This document shows, piece by piece, positions 6,863 through 15,146 of a stretch of DNA of 45,672 nt; positions within the stretch are counted from its first letter, which is position 1, and every line of letters begins with the position of its first letter. A model generated the notes under the pieces. It saw nothing but the letters and a program-made list of their open reading frames with translations. It was not told where the DNA came from and made no database searches. The position numbers were made by a program, and so were the translations under genes. This stretch comes from a virus. The stretch covers positions 1-45,672 of IMG/VR virus record IMGVR_UViG_3300048592_000992. One strand, given 5' to 3'.

Positions 6863-8002
6863 ATGATTGCCATTGCGACTCAGCACGGATCAATCGAAGC
6901 ACTTGAAAAAGTGCGTGGAACAAGGGCCAAAAACACCGAGCGCGCGACAGTTCGCAGCGGGGTGGGCATCATCCCCATTCGCGGGCCACTATTCAAGCAC
7001 GCAAACCTGATGACCGATCACTGCGGCGCCACCTCCTATGAGACGGTGATGCGCGATTTTCATCAAATGCTTGCTTCCACTGATGTCCGCAGCATCATCT
7101 TCGATATCGATTCGCCTGGCGGCGAAGCCAACGGAACATCGGAACTTTCTGATGCGATCTTTGCAGCTCGGGGCCAAAAGCCTACGGCAGCCTACATCGG
7201 CGGCACTGGAGCCAGCGCTGCCTATTGGATTGCGAGCGCCTGCGACAAGGTCTTTGCAGCAGATTCAGCCATCATCGGCAGTATCGGCGTGCAGCTCGCT
7301 CTACACAATGAAAAAAGTGAAGGCGAAATCCGCTTCGTTTCCTCACAGAGCCCGCGGAAAAACCGCGACCCCGCGACCGAAGATGGCGCAAAAGATGTCC
7401 AGACCATCATCGATGGCCTCGCAGAAGTCTTCATCGGCAAAGTCGCCCGAAACCGCGGTGTCGATCGCGCAGCCGTCCTGGAAAAATTCGGACAGGGGGC
7501 TGTCTTCGTCGCATCCGATGCACAAAGTCGCGGCCTTATTGATCAACTTTCAACGCTCGAAAGCGTCATCTCAAATCTTGGAGAACACCAATTGGCATCC
7601 GATCAGCCAATCACAGCTGAATTTATCGCCCAAGCGCACCCGACCGTGGCGGAGCACTTCATGCAGCTCGGCGCGGAACGCGCATTGGCCAAAGTCCTCG
7701 CCGACCAGAAGCGCCTCGAATCAATCAAAGGCATGGCCGAGGGCCTCGTTTCAAACGAATTCTGCCAAAGCCTGATTTCAAGCGACATGACTGCAGCCGA
7801 TGCCGCCATGGCCATCATTCAGGAAGCAAAAAAGAACCCGCCAAAGCGAAAAACATCCCCAAAAGAGGCCCTTGAAAGCCAGCTTGAAGGGCTCGACGTA
7901 CCACCCAAAGACCAGCCTTCATCCGCATCACTTGCCGAGCAGCAGGACTCCATTCTTTCGCTCGCTCAAAAAGTCGATGGCTTGAAAATTAAAGGAATCT
8001 AA
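6863..8002 (+). CDS. Head maturation protease, S49 family (lambda gpC-like)
   Basis: A 379-aa ClpP-fold serine protease that processes the prohead; lambda gpC is 439 aa. The N-terminal half shows the S49 fold: IIPIRGPL, the FDIDSPGGEANG substrate-binding loop (about residues 80-91), the nucleophile S118 in GTGASAAYW and the probable general-base K166 in SPRKNRDP. The C-terminal third is helical and charged, as expected for the scaffold part that lambda encodes as the nested gene Nu3. The 185 bp before it (6678-6862) hold no other gene, and a more upstream non-ATG start cannot be excluded. The stop overlaps the next start (TAATG). Confidence 0.88.
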   Translation: MIAIATQHGSIEALEKVRGTRAKNTERATVRSGVGIIPIRGPLFKHANLMTDHCGATSYETVMRDFHQMLASTDVRSIIFDIDSPGGEANGTSELSDAIFAARGQKPTAAYIGGTGASAAYWIASACDKVFAADSAIIGSIGVQLALHNEKSEGEIRFVSSQSPRKNRDPATEDGAKDVQTIIDGLAEVFIGKVARNRGVDRAAVLEKFGQGAVFVASDAQSRGLIDQLSTLESVISNLGEHQLASDQPITAEFIAQAHPTVAEHFMQLGAERALAKVLADQKRLESIKGMAEGLVSNEFCQSLISSDMTAADAAMAIIQEAKKNPPKRKTSPKEALESQLEGLDVPPKDQPSSASLAEQQDSILSLAQKVDGLKIKGI

Positions 8003-8397
8003 TGGACTTCAACCCTTCCTATCGGGTCGTGGACTCCTACACGCCCCGCTTGATCCATCGCGGGAATTTCCCCACCTACCGCGGATCAGTAACGATTGAA
8101 CGAGGCCAGGTTTTGAAGCTGGGCTCTGTGCTCGGCCGAAAGACCGCCAGCGGCAAGTACGTCCTCTGCAGCAAAACCGCAGAGGATGGAACCACGGCGA
8201 TCGCTGATGGCAGCGAAAAGCCGGTCTGCATTCTGCAAGTCGATATCGATGCCACCGAGTCCGATAAGTTCGCGCCAGTGTTCCGAACAGGCTCATTTCT
8301 CGGCCTTGATCTTGTGCTGGGCAAGGGCCACACGCTGGAAACCGTCGACGATGATCTCAGCCTGCGCTCCATCTATATCGAAAAAGGGGAGGACTGA
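8002..8397 (+). CDS. Head decoration protein (lambda gpD-like)
   Basis: A 131-aa protein in the gpD position between protease and capsid; lambda gpD is 110 aa. It has the family layout: an N-terminal strand peptide (RLIHRGNFPTYRG), a beta-rich core starting near IERGQVLKLGSVLGR, an Ala-rich ADGSEKPVCILQVDIDA segment and a closing strand that describes the release of the hydrophobic core. Such proteins trimerise on the capsid surface and stabilise the DNA-filled head. It starts within the protease stop codon and ends 5 bp before the capsid ATG. Confidence 0.85.
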   Translation: MDFNPSYRVVDSYTPRLIHRGNFPTYRGSVTIERGQVLKLGSVLGRKTASGKYVLCSKTAEDGTTAIADGSEKPVCILQVDIDATESDKFAPVFRTGSFLGLDLVLGKGHTLETVDDDLSLRSIYIEKGED

Positions 8398-8402
8398 GAT
8401 AT

Positions 8403-9428
8403 ATGGCTCTTCCCATTTACGGCACCTACTACCTCAACCGCCTGATCACGCGCATCGTGCCAAAGCCAAAGTTCTTTCTCGATCGCTTCTTTCCGACTGA
8501 AGTGCAATCGACCAAAGAGGATGTCTATTTCGATGAAGCTCCTGGTGTTAAAGCCGGTATTGCTCCGTTCGTGCATCCACTTGTCGAGGCACCGATGTTC
8601 CGTGAGCAGGGCTACCGGACCAAATCCCTGCGGCCTGCCTACATCAAAGAAAAGACCGGACTCACTCCCGATCGCGGCAACGTCCGCATTGCCGGCGAGG
8701 CCTTCGGCGGTGAACTGACTCCGATGCAGCGTCTTGAACTCATGCTTGCACGCGATGTCGCCCGCCTTCAGGAACGCTGGCGCAACCGTCTCGAACTCAT
8801 GGCGGCCGAGGTTGTCAAAACCGGGCGACTCACCATCAAAGGCGATGGAATCGATGCTGTCCTTGACTTTGAGCGGTCGGCGAGTCTCACCAAACGCCTG
8901 ACTGGCGACAAGGCCTGGACGAACAAGGACCTTCCCATGCGCCAGCATTTTGAAGCTATTCAGCGGGAAGTCGCTTCGCTCAACCTGGGCCAGACCCGAC
9001 CCTATAACGTCATCATGGGACCTGAAGCCTATGATCTTTTTGCCGCAAACAATGAGATCAAAGGCCTTCTGAACGAGATGATCCGCGGAGCTGACCTGGA
9101 GCTTCAGATCACGCCAGGCCTCCAGTCCTTTGATAGCCTTGTTTATAAGGGCAAGTTCGGCAACGTCCGCCTTTGGGTTTATGAAGCGATGTCCGATGAC
9201 GGCAAGCTCTATATTGAACCGAAGCAGGCCCTCTTTTTCTGTGACAGCATCCAGGGTGTTCAGTTCTTCGGAGCGATCCAGGATCTCGACGCCAACCTGA
9301 TGGCACTGAGGACCTTCCTCAAAAGCTGGAAGATCGAGGACCCCAGCCAGCGCATTGTCCTTTTGCAATCGGCACCCGTCCTTGCCACCTTTGACCCGAA
9401 CACGGCATGCCTTCTCAATGTTGCCTGA
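8403..9428 (+). CDS. Major capsid protein (lambda gpE family)
   Basis: 341 aa, the same length as lambda gpE, with the HK97-type capsid fold expected for this family. Family-like segments include PKPKFFLDRFFP near the N-terminus, VKAGIAPFVHPLVEAPMFRE, and LRPAYIKEKTGLTP, a long helix (ELTPMQRLELMLARDVARLQ) and the later VIMGPEAYDLFAAN. GGGGAGG lies 10-16 bp upstream of the ATG. It should be the most abundant virion protein. It overlaps the next ORF by 11 bp. Confidence 0.93.
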   Translation: MALPIYGTYYLNRLITRIVPKPKFFLDRFFPTEVQSTKEDVYFDEAPGVKAGIAPFVHPLVEAPMFREQGYRTKSLRPAYIKEKTGLTPDRGNVRIAGEAFGGELTPMQRLELMLARDVARLQERWRNRLELMAAEVVKTGRLTIKGDGIDAVLDFERSASLTKRLTGDKAWTNKDLPMRQHFEAIQREVASLNLGQTRPYNVIMGPEAYDLFAANNEIKGLLNEMIRGADLELQITPGLQSFDSLVYKGKFGNVRLWVYEAMSDDGKLYIEPKQALFFCDSIQGVQFFGAIQDLDANLMALRTFLKSWKIEDPSQRIVLLQSAPVLATFDPNTACLLNVA

Positions 9429-9705
9429 GACGGACGAGGCATTTGAATCGGAAGGAAAGCCATTCGCCGGTACGCTGTCCTCGTTTGATCTCCTGTCCGA
9501 GGCTGGCACACCCGGCCTTCTGACCCGCGTTCATCGCCTTCTCGTATATGACGAGGTATCAGACGGACTCCTGGAAAAGGCCATCATCAGGCGCGTAGCA
9601 AGCGGCGAAGCTTTTGAAATCAAAAACAGGATGCGCTCCGGAGTCGGCATTACAGAGCTGGACCTCGCGCAAATCGAATCCTCACCTTTTGAGAGAAATT
9701 TTTGA
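9418..9705 (+). CDS. Small head-completion candidate, 95 aa
   Basis: Not recognised at family level. It occupies the place of lambda FI/FII, between capsid and the first tail genes, so a head-completion or connector role is inferred from position only. It has a beta-rich middle (RVHRLLVYDEV and KAIIRRVASGEAFEIKNR). The ATG at 9418 overlaps the capsid 3' end; a TTG at 9421 is an alternative. Its stop overlaps the TTG start of the next gene. Confidence 0.6.
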   Translation: MLPETDEAFESEGKPFAGTLSSFDLLSEAGTPGLLTRVHRLLVYDEVSDGLLEKAIIRRVASGEAFEIKNRMRSGVGITELDLAQIESSPFERNF

Positions 9706-10193
9706 CCGCTGACCTTCCGCTCATTCGCATAAGGACCGAAATCGAACGCTGCCTCGCCCTGGCACTGCCTGATTTCAAGCGGTTCAATGCCCGTGTGACA
9801 AAGCTCTCGGAAGCGGATCTGCCCTGCCTGAACCTTCACTTTCATAGGGATCGTCTGGTTAAGAACCAGAATCTTCACGATGACAGGGAGGTACGATTTG
9901 AAATCGAAGCGTGTTTCAAGGCTCACTCTGATGCGGAGAGAGAGCTGTCCGTGGCAAGAAAAAGGATCGAAGATGCCATCGAAGGAAACCAGGACCTGCG
10001 GAATATCGTAACAGATTGGTCCTTTCACATGGTGGACTTCGCTCACGAAATGGTCGGAAACTCCCGCATTGCCGCCCTGGCCATCACCTGCTGCGTCGAG
10101 TACATGAGGCCACGCCTTCCGCCGGCGGAGGAGTTCAAAGGCCCACTGCGGGAAGTCTGGATCAACAGGGAAAGGGCTCCATGGACGAGCTGA
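9702..10193 (+). CDS. Connector or tail-completion candidate, 163 aa
   Basis: Not assigned to a named family. It sits between the head module and the P2-like tail module, where a neck, tail-terminator or tail-completion protein is expected. The sequence is alpha/beta with a conserved-looking centre (LPCLNLHFHRDRL), an acidic-basic helical middle and the motif FAHEMVGNSRIAALAITCCV. It begins with TTG inside the preceding stop (TTGA) and overlaps the next gene by 13 bp, so it is part of the polycistronic tail message. Confidence 0.6.
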   Translation: MTADLPLIRIRTEIERCLALALPDFKRFNARVTKLSEADLPCLNLHFHRDRLVKNQNLHDDREVRFEIEACFKAHSDAERELSVARKRIEDAIEGNQDLRNIVTDWSFHMVDFAHEMVGNSRIAALAITCCVEYMRPRLPPAEEFKGPLREVWINRERAPWTS

Positions 10194-10837
10194 CGATGGA
10201 GCTTCTCGTTGTGGTCCAGGACCTTCAAAGACGGGTGAATAACCTTCTTCGGCCTGGGCGCATCATCGCCGTCGATCCCAAAGCTGAAACCGTTCGCGTT
10301 CGACTTTCCGATGGTGATGGCTCGGAAGGAAGTCTTCCGCTCGATACTCCCTGGATCAAGGTCATGCAGGAGCGTGCAGGCGAAACGTCGAGCTGGGAGT
10401 TTCCCGAGATTGGCGAGCAGGTCCTGGTGCTATCGCCTGGTGGCGAACTCAGTGGCGGCCTTGTTGGGCATGCGATTCATTACGCTGATCACCCATCGCC
10501 ATCCACTGATCCCAAGGTGAAGATCCATCGCTTTTCGGACGGATTCTCGTTCAGCTATGACCAGACCTCGCACACGCTTCTGATCTCCCGCCCTTCGGAA
10601 CTTAGCATCGTCATCGATGCCGAAAAGCTCCAGGTCAAAGCAAAAACTGTCGAGTTTCAGACTGAAAAAGCGGCCATTCGCAACGCAGCCGGCGACGAGT
10701 TTTTGGGACTGACTTCCGCAGCATTCAAGTCTGTGCAGAAATCGCAAACCGCAACCATGATGGGTCCGCAGCCCCTTCTCCCAGCTTCAAGCGAGCTGAA
10801 AGGGATGACTACCAAAATGGACTCTTTCGGAGGATAG
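10181..10837 (+). CDS. Baseplate assembly protein V (tail spike)
   Basis: A 218-aa homologue of P2 gpV (211 aa), the trimeric membrane-piercing spike at the tip of the contractile tail. The family signature is the N-terminal helix followed by an OB-fold (PGRIIAVDPKAETVRVRL) and then SWEFPEIGEQVLVLSPGGELSG with PDI/PEIG-type geometry. The C-terminal half has repeated short strands (SFSYDQTSHTLLIS, LSIVIDAEKLQVKAKTVEF), typical of the spike beta-helix. The start at 10181 is chosen because the protein then begins with MDELTMEL; the extra upstream frame lies inside the previous gene. Confidence 0.88.
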   Translation: MDELTMELLVVVQDLQRRVNNLLRPGRIIAVDPKAETVRVRLSDGDGSEGSLPLDTPWIKVMQERAGETSSWEFPEIGEQVLVLSPGGELSGGLVGHAIHYADHPSPSTDPKVKIHRFSDGFSFSYDQTSHTLLISRPSELSIVIDAEKLQVKAKTVEFQTEKAAIRNAAGDEFLGLTSAAFKSVQKSQTATMMGPQPLLPASSELKGMTTKMDSFGG

Positions 10838-10839
10838 CC

Positions 10840-11025
10840 TTGCCACTCATAGGCACTGAAAGCGCACTGGCCGATGCTCTCCATGCAGCCGCAACAGCCA
10901 CCAGCGGTGATGCAAAAGTCGCCTGGAAGAAAGTTGCGGAAATCATCATCAGCCATATCACGGCCAACGCCCTGGTCACAGGTACAACTCCGAATGGCCC
11001 TCTGACCAACGGAAAGGTCACATGA
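10840..11025 (+). CDS. Small protein in the baseplate operon, 61 aa
   Basis: Not recognised. It begins with TTG, with GGAGG 6 bp upstream, 2 bp after gene V. The sequence is Ala-rich and helical (ALADALHAAATATSGDAKVAW and KKVAEIIISHITANALV), ending in a Gly/Pro/Asn stretch. Its stop overlaps the next ATG (ATGA). P2 has no gene here, but many myoviruses encode a short PAAR-like or adaptor protein between V and W. Confidence 0.6.
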   Translation: MPLIGTESALADALHAAATATSGDAKVAWKKVAEIIISHITANALVTGTTPNGPLTNGKVT

Positions 11026-11333
11026 TCGGAATGGACGAAGTCACCGGCCAGCGCATCGAAGGCGACAGCTGGCTGAGGCAGGCCGTCCGACGCGCAATAC
11101 GAACACCAAAGGGAACAAGGCCGATGTTGAGGTGGTACGGAACAAACTATCTAAAATACATAGCCGCGCCGATCACGAACGCATCCCTTCTTGAACTGAC
11201 CGGCGATCTCGCCGACAGCATCGAAGCCACCATCCCCGGCAGCACGCTGCAAACCCTCACCGACCAGAAGAACGGTTCAGAAATTCTCATCTCGCTCACC
11301 ATCGGAAAAGAGCAAAAAATCATCGGAGTTTAA
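11022..11333 (+). CDS. Baseplate wedge protein W (gp25-like)
   Basis: A 103-aa member of the GPW/gp25 family; P2 gpW is 115 aa. It forms part of the baseplate wedge and starts sheath assembly. Visible signature: the RRAIRTPKGTRPMLRWYG block (residues about 24-41), equivalent to the conserved arginine/proline/glycine loop of gp25, and a final strand ISLTIGKEQ. Overlaps the preceding gene by ATGA and precedes gene J, the canonical V-W-J-I order. Confidence 0.88.
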   Translation: MIGMDEVTGQRIEGDSWLRQAVRRAIRTPKGTRPMLRWYGTNYLKYIAAPITNASLLELTGDLADSIEATIPGSTLQTLTDQKNGSEILISLTIGKEQKIIGV

Positions 11334-11337
11334 GCCC

Positions 11338-12180
11338 TTGGATCTTCCGCAGATTATCGAAACGCCAGACTTTCAGGCGCAATTCAAAGACGCCCTCAAA
11401 CGCTTTACTGAATCCTATCGCAAGATCGTTCCCGACTTTTTGGAACCGACCGCCGCTGACCCCATCTATCACATTCTTATTGAACTCACGCTCAACAAGG
11501 TGATCGGAACTGAGAAAATCAATAGCGCTGCATACGCGCAGCTCGTCAAACTCTCGAATGAAATTGACTTTATATTCAAAGGAAAAATCCGCCCTGGTGA
11601 AAGCTATGAGGCCTACCGCGACCGCATGCGTGGGACCAAGGACCAGGCTTCCACGGCCGGCACCCCGGCCATGTATAAGGCCCTGACCTTTCTTTACGGT
11701 GAGGCATCCCTTACGGCCGCGGGCTTGACCCGAACGGCCTCTGTCATGGACGCTTACGTGCAGGCTGCGAACGGTGAGCTTTTGATCTCGGTGCTAATCA
11801 ACTCGGACGCCGCTGATCTCAAAGCTGCCGTCGTAAACTCACTGACCGAAGCGTTTAAAAAGGAAACCGTCAAACCCGCTCTCGATTCTGTGACTTTTAT
11901 CGAAGCAAGGGCCGTTCCCTTCTCCATCAATGCTGTGATCTCACTCCAGCCGGGTTACACAAAGGCCTATCAGGCGCGCATCGAAGAGAACTTCCGAAAG
12001 TCATTTGAAGCTCAGAAAAAACTTGGCTGGGCGCCGACCATGAGCTGGATCGTGCGCGAACTCCATCAGCCCGGTGTCCGCTCGGTCATCCTGCAATCGC
12101 CCGCAACGAATATCCCGGTTCAAGCCGATCGCTACGCGACCATTACGCGGCTCGATCTCACGGTCGAGGAAAGCGCATGA
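11338..12180 (+). CDS. Baseplate assembly protein J
   Basis: A 280-aa baseplate J homologue; P2 gpJ is 302 aa. It forms the outer wedge that triggers sheath contraction. Family features are the N-terminal FLEPTAADPIYHILIELTLN segment, the GESYEAYRDRMRGTKDQAS region and a central beta-rich domain with GELLISVLINSDA. The start is TTG; no ATG lies nearby in frame. It overlaps gene I by four bases (ATGA). Confidence 0.88.
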   Translation: MDLPQIIETPDFQAQFKDALKRFTESYRKIVPDFLEPTAADPIYHILIELTLNKVIGTEKINSAAYAQLVKLSNEIDFIFKGKIRPGESYEAYRDRMRGTKDQASTAGTPAMYKALTFLYGEASLTAAGLTRTASVMDAYVQAANGELLISVLINSDAADLKAAVVNSLTEAFKKETVKPALDSVTFIEARAVPFSINAVISLQPGYTKAYQARIEENFRKSFEAQKKLGWAPTMSWIVRELHQPGVRSVILQSPATNIPVQADRYATITRLDLTVEESA

Positions 12181-12581
12181 TCGAGACTCATATCCGGCAA
12201 TACTACCCCGACTATGATACAGCGCCGATCGTTTCGATAAGGCTATCCCAGGACCCCGCCATCCGCGATGCAATCCTCTGGGAATACGGACTTGATCCTT
12301 TGCTCCCTTTCGCCATCGACCCGGCGCGCATCAACGACGAGATCACCGACTTCATTCGTCTCCGTGGCACTGTTGCCTCAATTCGCCTGGCACTGCGCTG
12401 GGTCGGTTTTCCCGATGCCCGCTTTGTCCGCCTCAGCTCTTCCACCTATGAAGTGGACGCCGGCCGAAAGCCAAACGAAAGGGAAATCCTGGCAATTCGC
12501 GCTGCACTTTCTGTCTCGGTGCAGGCTCGCGGAACTCTTAAACGCATCTTTAACAAGGACTTTGAAATCAAGTATGGCTGA
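12177..12581 (+). CDS. Tail protein I
   Basis: A 134-aa homologue of P2 gpI (176 aa), a baseplate component that links the wedge to the tail fibres. The diagnostic part is the Asp/Arg-rich LAWEWG-like block, seen here as DAILWEYGLDPLLPF, followed by IRLALRWVGFPDARFV. It is about 40 residues shorter than P2 gpI. The 3' end overlaps the sheath start by 8 bp. Confidence 0.8.
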   Translation: MIETHIRQYYPDYDTAPIVSIRLSQDPAIRDAILWEYGLDPLLPFAIDPARINDEITDFIRLRGTVASIRLALRWVGFPDARFVRLSSSTYEVDAGRKPNEREILAIRAALSVSVQARGTLKRIFNKDFEIKYG

Positions 12582-13053
12582 TGGATACGTACACGGAATT
12601 GTAATCAAGGAAGGCTCGGGTGAGATTCGCACCATAAGATCGCCAAGTCCTTCCGTCGTTGGACTCGTTGGAACTGCAGCGGCCGCTGGCACGACTCTTA
12701 AGGCTCTTGTCCCCGAGGTCTTCTTCAAAGAAAACACTGCTCTTGAAGCTGTTTATCCTTCCGGTTCAAGCGGACCAAAGGGAACTCTCTACCAGGCACT
12801 TCGCGGAGTCTATGAGCAAACCGATGCAACGGTCGTGGTGGTGCGTGCCCTATCCAGCTCCGACGCCGATATCATGGCAGCAATTGATAAACTCGAAGAC
12901 GCCGAGGCCTTGACTGGCTTTAAGCCAAAGATTCTGGCTGCACCTGGGTTTGGCTACACCCCACCTGCCGAAGTTCAATCCGTTTCCATACCTTTAACGG
13001 CACCATTGAATAACAAAAAGACAACTGCCACTGTGGAGGTAATCAATGGCTGA
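12574..13053 (+). CDS. Contractile tail sheath, N-terminal half
   Basis: A 159-aa protein matching the first domain of P2-type sheath (gpFI, 396 aa). It opens with GYVHGIVIKEGSGEIRTI, then SPSVVGLVGTA, the FFKENTALEAVYPSGSSG-type loop with GTLYQALRGVYEQ, and VVVVRAL. It stops after KILAAPGFGY plus a 24-residue polar tail (from TPPAEVQS). In usual sheath genes the protein continues directly into the segment that is found in the next ORF. The next ORF overlaps it by 8 bp in another frame and has its own ribosome-binding site, so sheath is made as two chains unless frameshifting joins them. Confidence 0.82.
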   Translation: MADGYVHGIVIKEGSGEIRTIRSPSPSVVGLVGTAAAAGTTLKALVPEVFFKENTALEAVYPSGSSGPKGTLYQALRGVYEQTDATVVVVRALSSSDADIMAAIDKLEDAEALTGFKPKILAAPGFGYTPPAEVQSVSIPLTAPLNNKKTTATVEVING

Positions 13054-13798
13054 TGAAGTGGCGAACCCCATCGCCGTAAAACTTAAATCCATGGGCAAAC
13101 GCCTGGGGGCCATCGTTTGCCTCGATGGACCGGATGACTATGCCGAAGCAGAGAAATTCCGAAAGCTTAACGGCGATGAACGCATTTATATTACATCGCC
13201 GCGCCTCAAGGTATCCGACGACAGTATGATCGTGAACGTTCCTTCCAGCGCGACCGCTGCCGGCATCTTCGCACTTATCGACTTCTGGCGCTCACCCTCC
13301 AATCAGGAAGTCCAAGGGGCACTCGGGACATCAGTTCCCATTTCCTTCGCGCTGGATGATCCACAATCCATGGGTCAGCGGCTCAATGCCATTCAAGTGG
13401 CAACCTTCGTTCGGCAGGATGGTCTGAGGCTTTGGGGCGCCCGCGGCACAGGTGATCAAACCAACCTTGCGACCAATCAGATCCAAAAGGTTCGCATCCG
13501 CGACGCCATACGGGAGGCGATCATCGCATCACACCGCTGGGCGGTGGCGGCCGGAATCACAAACAACCTTTTCTCTGCAGTCGCATCAAGCGTCAATGCT
13601 TACCTGGATGAACTCACACGTCTCGGCGCGATTGCCGGTGGCAAATGCATTCCTGACGGCGACTTTAACACACCGGGGAACCTCAACGACGGCAAGGCAT
13701 TCTGGACTTATGACGTCACCCCTACCCCTGTCGTTGAAACCATGACCTTCACCGAAGTCCTCACTCAAAAATATCTGGCTGGAATAGGAGCAGCCTAA
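13046..13798 (+). CDS. Contractile tail sheath, C-terminal half
   Basis: A 250-aa protein matching the remainder of P2-type sheath: AVKLKSMGKRLGAIVCLDGP, the YITSPRLKV strand, ALDDPQSMGQRLNA, the VRQDGLRLWGARG motif and the C-terminal handshake region with MTFTEVLTQKYL. GGAGG lies 6 bp before the ATG, an efficient independent start. Together with the 159-aa ORF it adds up to 409 aa, the size of a full sheath. The junction falls between the two sheath domains rather than inside one, which favours a functional split over a random frameshift. Confidence 0.85.
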   Translation: MADEVANPIAVKLKSMGKRLGAIVCLDGPDDYAEAEKFRKLNGDERIYITSPRLKVSDDSMIVNVPSSATAAGIFALIDFWRSPSNQEVQGALGTSVPISFALDDPQSMGQRLNAIQVATFVRQDGLRLWGARGTGDQTNLATNQIQKVRIRDAIREAIIASHRWAVAAGITNNLFSAVASSVNAYLDELTRLGAIAGGKCIPDGDFNTPGNLNDGKAFWTYDVTPTPVVETMTFTEVLTQKYLAGIGAA

Positions 13799-13802
13799 GC
13801 TG

Positions 13803-15071
13803 ATGACAAACTCGATCCGTCTGATTTTTCTTTCCGTAGCCCTGTTTCTCACTCTGGGCGTATTCGCACAGACCACCACCCCACCTTTCTCTGACAATGA
13901 ACAGCCGATTTTTTCCAACACCTACCTGATCGACAACGTGTCGAACAACTCGGTCAGCGGTGATCTCACGCTTCGCATCAATAAAAAAGCCCCTTTTGAT
14001 TGCAAGACCAAGGCGGACTGCCCTGCGTCGGTGATCATCTCCAACGCCAACGGCAGCGTGAACATGCCGGTCGATGTCAATGTCGGCTCACTTTATGTTG
14101 GCAAGGCTCTGACCATTGACTCGACTGGTCGCTGGGTTGGACCTAGCAGCGGTCTGCGCGGTGATAAGGGCGACACAGGCCCGCAAGGTCCCATGGGCCT
14201 TCAAGGCCCAAAGGGCGACGCCGGCCCCATCGGACCAGCGGGACCTCAGGGTTTGAAGGGCGATACCGGAGCAACCGGAGCAACCGGAGCAACCGGAGCA
14301 ACTGGTCCACAAGGCCCTCAAGGACTCAAAGGCGACACTGGTGCCACAGGGCCGGCTGGTCCTCAGGGTATCAAAGGCGATACAGGAGCTACCGGAGTGG
14401 CAGGACCGCAAGGTCCAAGAGGCGACATCGGCCCGGCAGGACCCCAAGGCATTCAGGGCTTCAAAGGAGACACGGGTGCGATGGGACCTCAAGGACCACA
14501 GGGCGTCAAAGGCGACACAGGCCTGACAGGAGCTCAAGGCATCAAAGGCGACAAAGGAGATCCGGGGGATGGTTGCTGGTATGACGATCAAACGCAAAGG
14601 ATCAACTGTGCTGGCGGAACATGGATTCCCCTTTCCTCGATCAAAGGACCGCAAGGCGATCGCGGAGCAAGCGGACCCACGGGACCCACGGGCGCAACCG
14701 GTCCTGCGGGACCGACCGGACCAACTGGGCCTTCGGGAGCGACTGGACCAACTGGACCTCAAGGACCTGCCGGCTTTCGTGAATGCCGCACCGTTACTGC
14801 AGACATAGGACCTGATTCGGCGGGTGGGACCAATCCACAGACGCTTTTTGTTTTCGCCGACTGCAACGGAACAGCGAAGCCATCCATTGTAACAGGCGGG
14901 AGCTGTTTTGCCTCAAGTGGAAGACCACTGCTTTTGAACGTTCCAACGATTGATTCCACGATCAACCCAAGCACAGGAAAACCCATATTCAACCGCTGGC
15001 AGTGTCGCGGCGAAAGTACCAACAACACCTCGGGAAGACTCACCGCCACAGCCATCTGCTGCAGTAACTGA
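13803..15071 (+). CDS. Secreted collagen-like protein within the tail operon
   Basis: A 422-aa protein with a clear Sec signal peptide ([18 protein letters not shown], cleavage after about residue 23) and a non-repetitive N-domain with two Cys (DCKTKADC). A long collagen-like Gly-X-Y region follows (about residues 117-323), interrupted near 256-282 by a Cys-containing insert ([14 protein letters not shown]), then a 100-residue C-terminal domain with Cys pairs. The GXY triplets carry GPQG, GATG and GDTG types. Trimeric collagen-like fibres are common in phage tails, but a signal peptide is not expected in a virion protein assembled in the cytoplasm. It lies between sheath and tube genes, which are adjacent in P2. 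It may be a fibre, a secreted cargo protein or an adhesin captured by the phage. Confidence 0.85.
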   Translation: MTNSIRLIFLSVALFLTLGVFAQTTTPPFSDNEQPIFSNTYLIDNVSNNSVSGDLTLRINKKAPFDCKTKADCPASVIISNANGSVNMPVDVNVGSLYVGKALTIDSTGRWVGPSSGLRGDKGDTGPQGPMGLQGPKGDAGPIGPAGPQGLKGDTGATGATGATGATGPQGPQGLKGDTGATGPAGPQGIKGDTGATGVAGPQGPRGDIGPAGPQGIQGFKGDTGAMGPQGPQGVKGDTGLTGAQGIKGDKGDPGDGCWYDDQTQRINCAGGTWIPLSSIKGPQGDRGASGPTGPTGATGPAGPTGPTGPSGATGPTGPQGPAGFRECRTVTADIGPDSAGGTNPQTLFVFADCNGTAKPSIVTGGSCFASSGRPLLLNVPTIDSTINPSTGKPIFNRWQCRGESTNNTSGRLTATAICCSN

Positions 15072-15092
15072 TCTCGACCCCTAATCCTCCGC

Positions 15093-15107
15093 GGCTGGCT
15101 CCCAGCC
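15093..15107 (+). other. Short hairpin after the collagen-like gene
   Basis: GGCTGG-CTC-CCAGCC, 22 bp after the stop codon. There is no T-run, so at most a weak attenuator or mRNA-stabilising hairpin inside the tail message. Confidence 0.3.
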
Positions 15108-15146
15108 CACCATGCCAGCCGCCTTCTCCTCTCCCTGGAATCAAAG

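Noticed and set aside
8373-9509. 378-codon minus-strand ORF opposite the capsid gene
   Set aside because: Antisense shadow; the plus strand encodes a full-length capsid protein with the expected neighbours.
14088-14762. 224-codon minus-strand ORF opposite the collagen-like repeats
   Set aside because: Produced by the Gly-X-Y repeat codons read backwards; no start signal.
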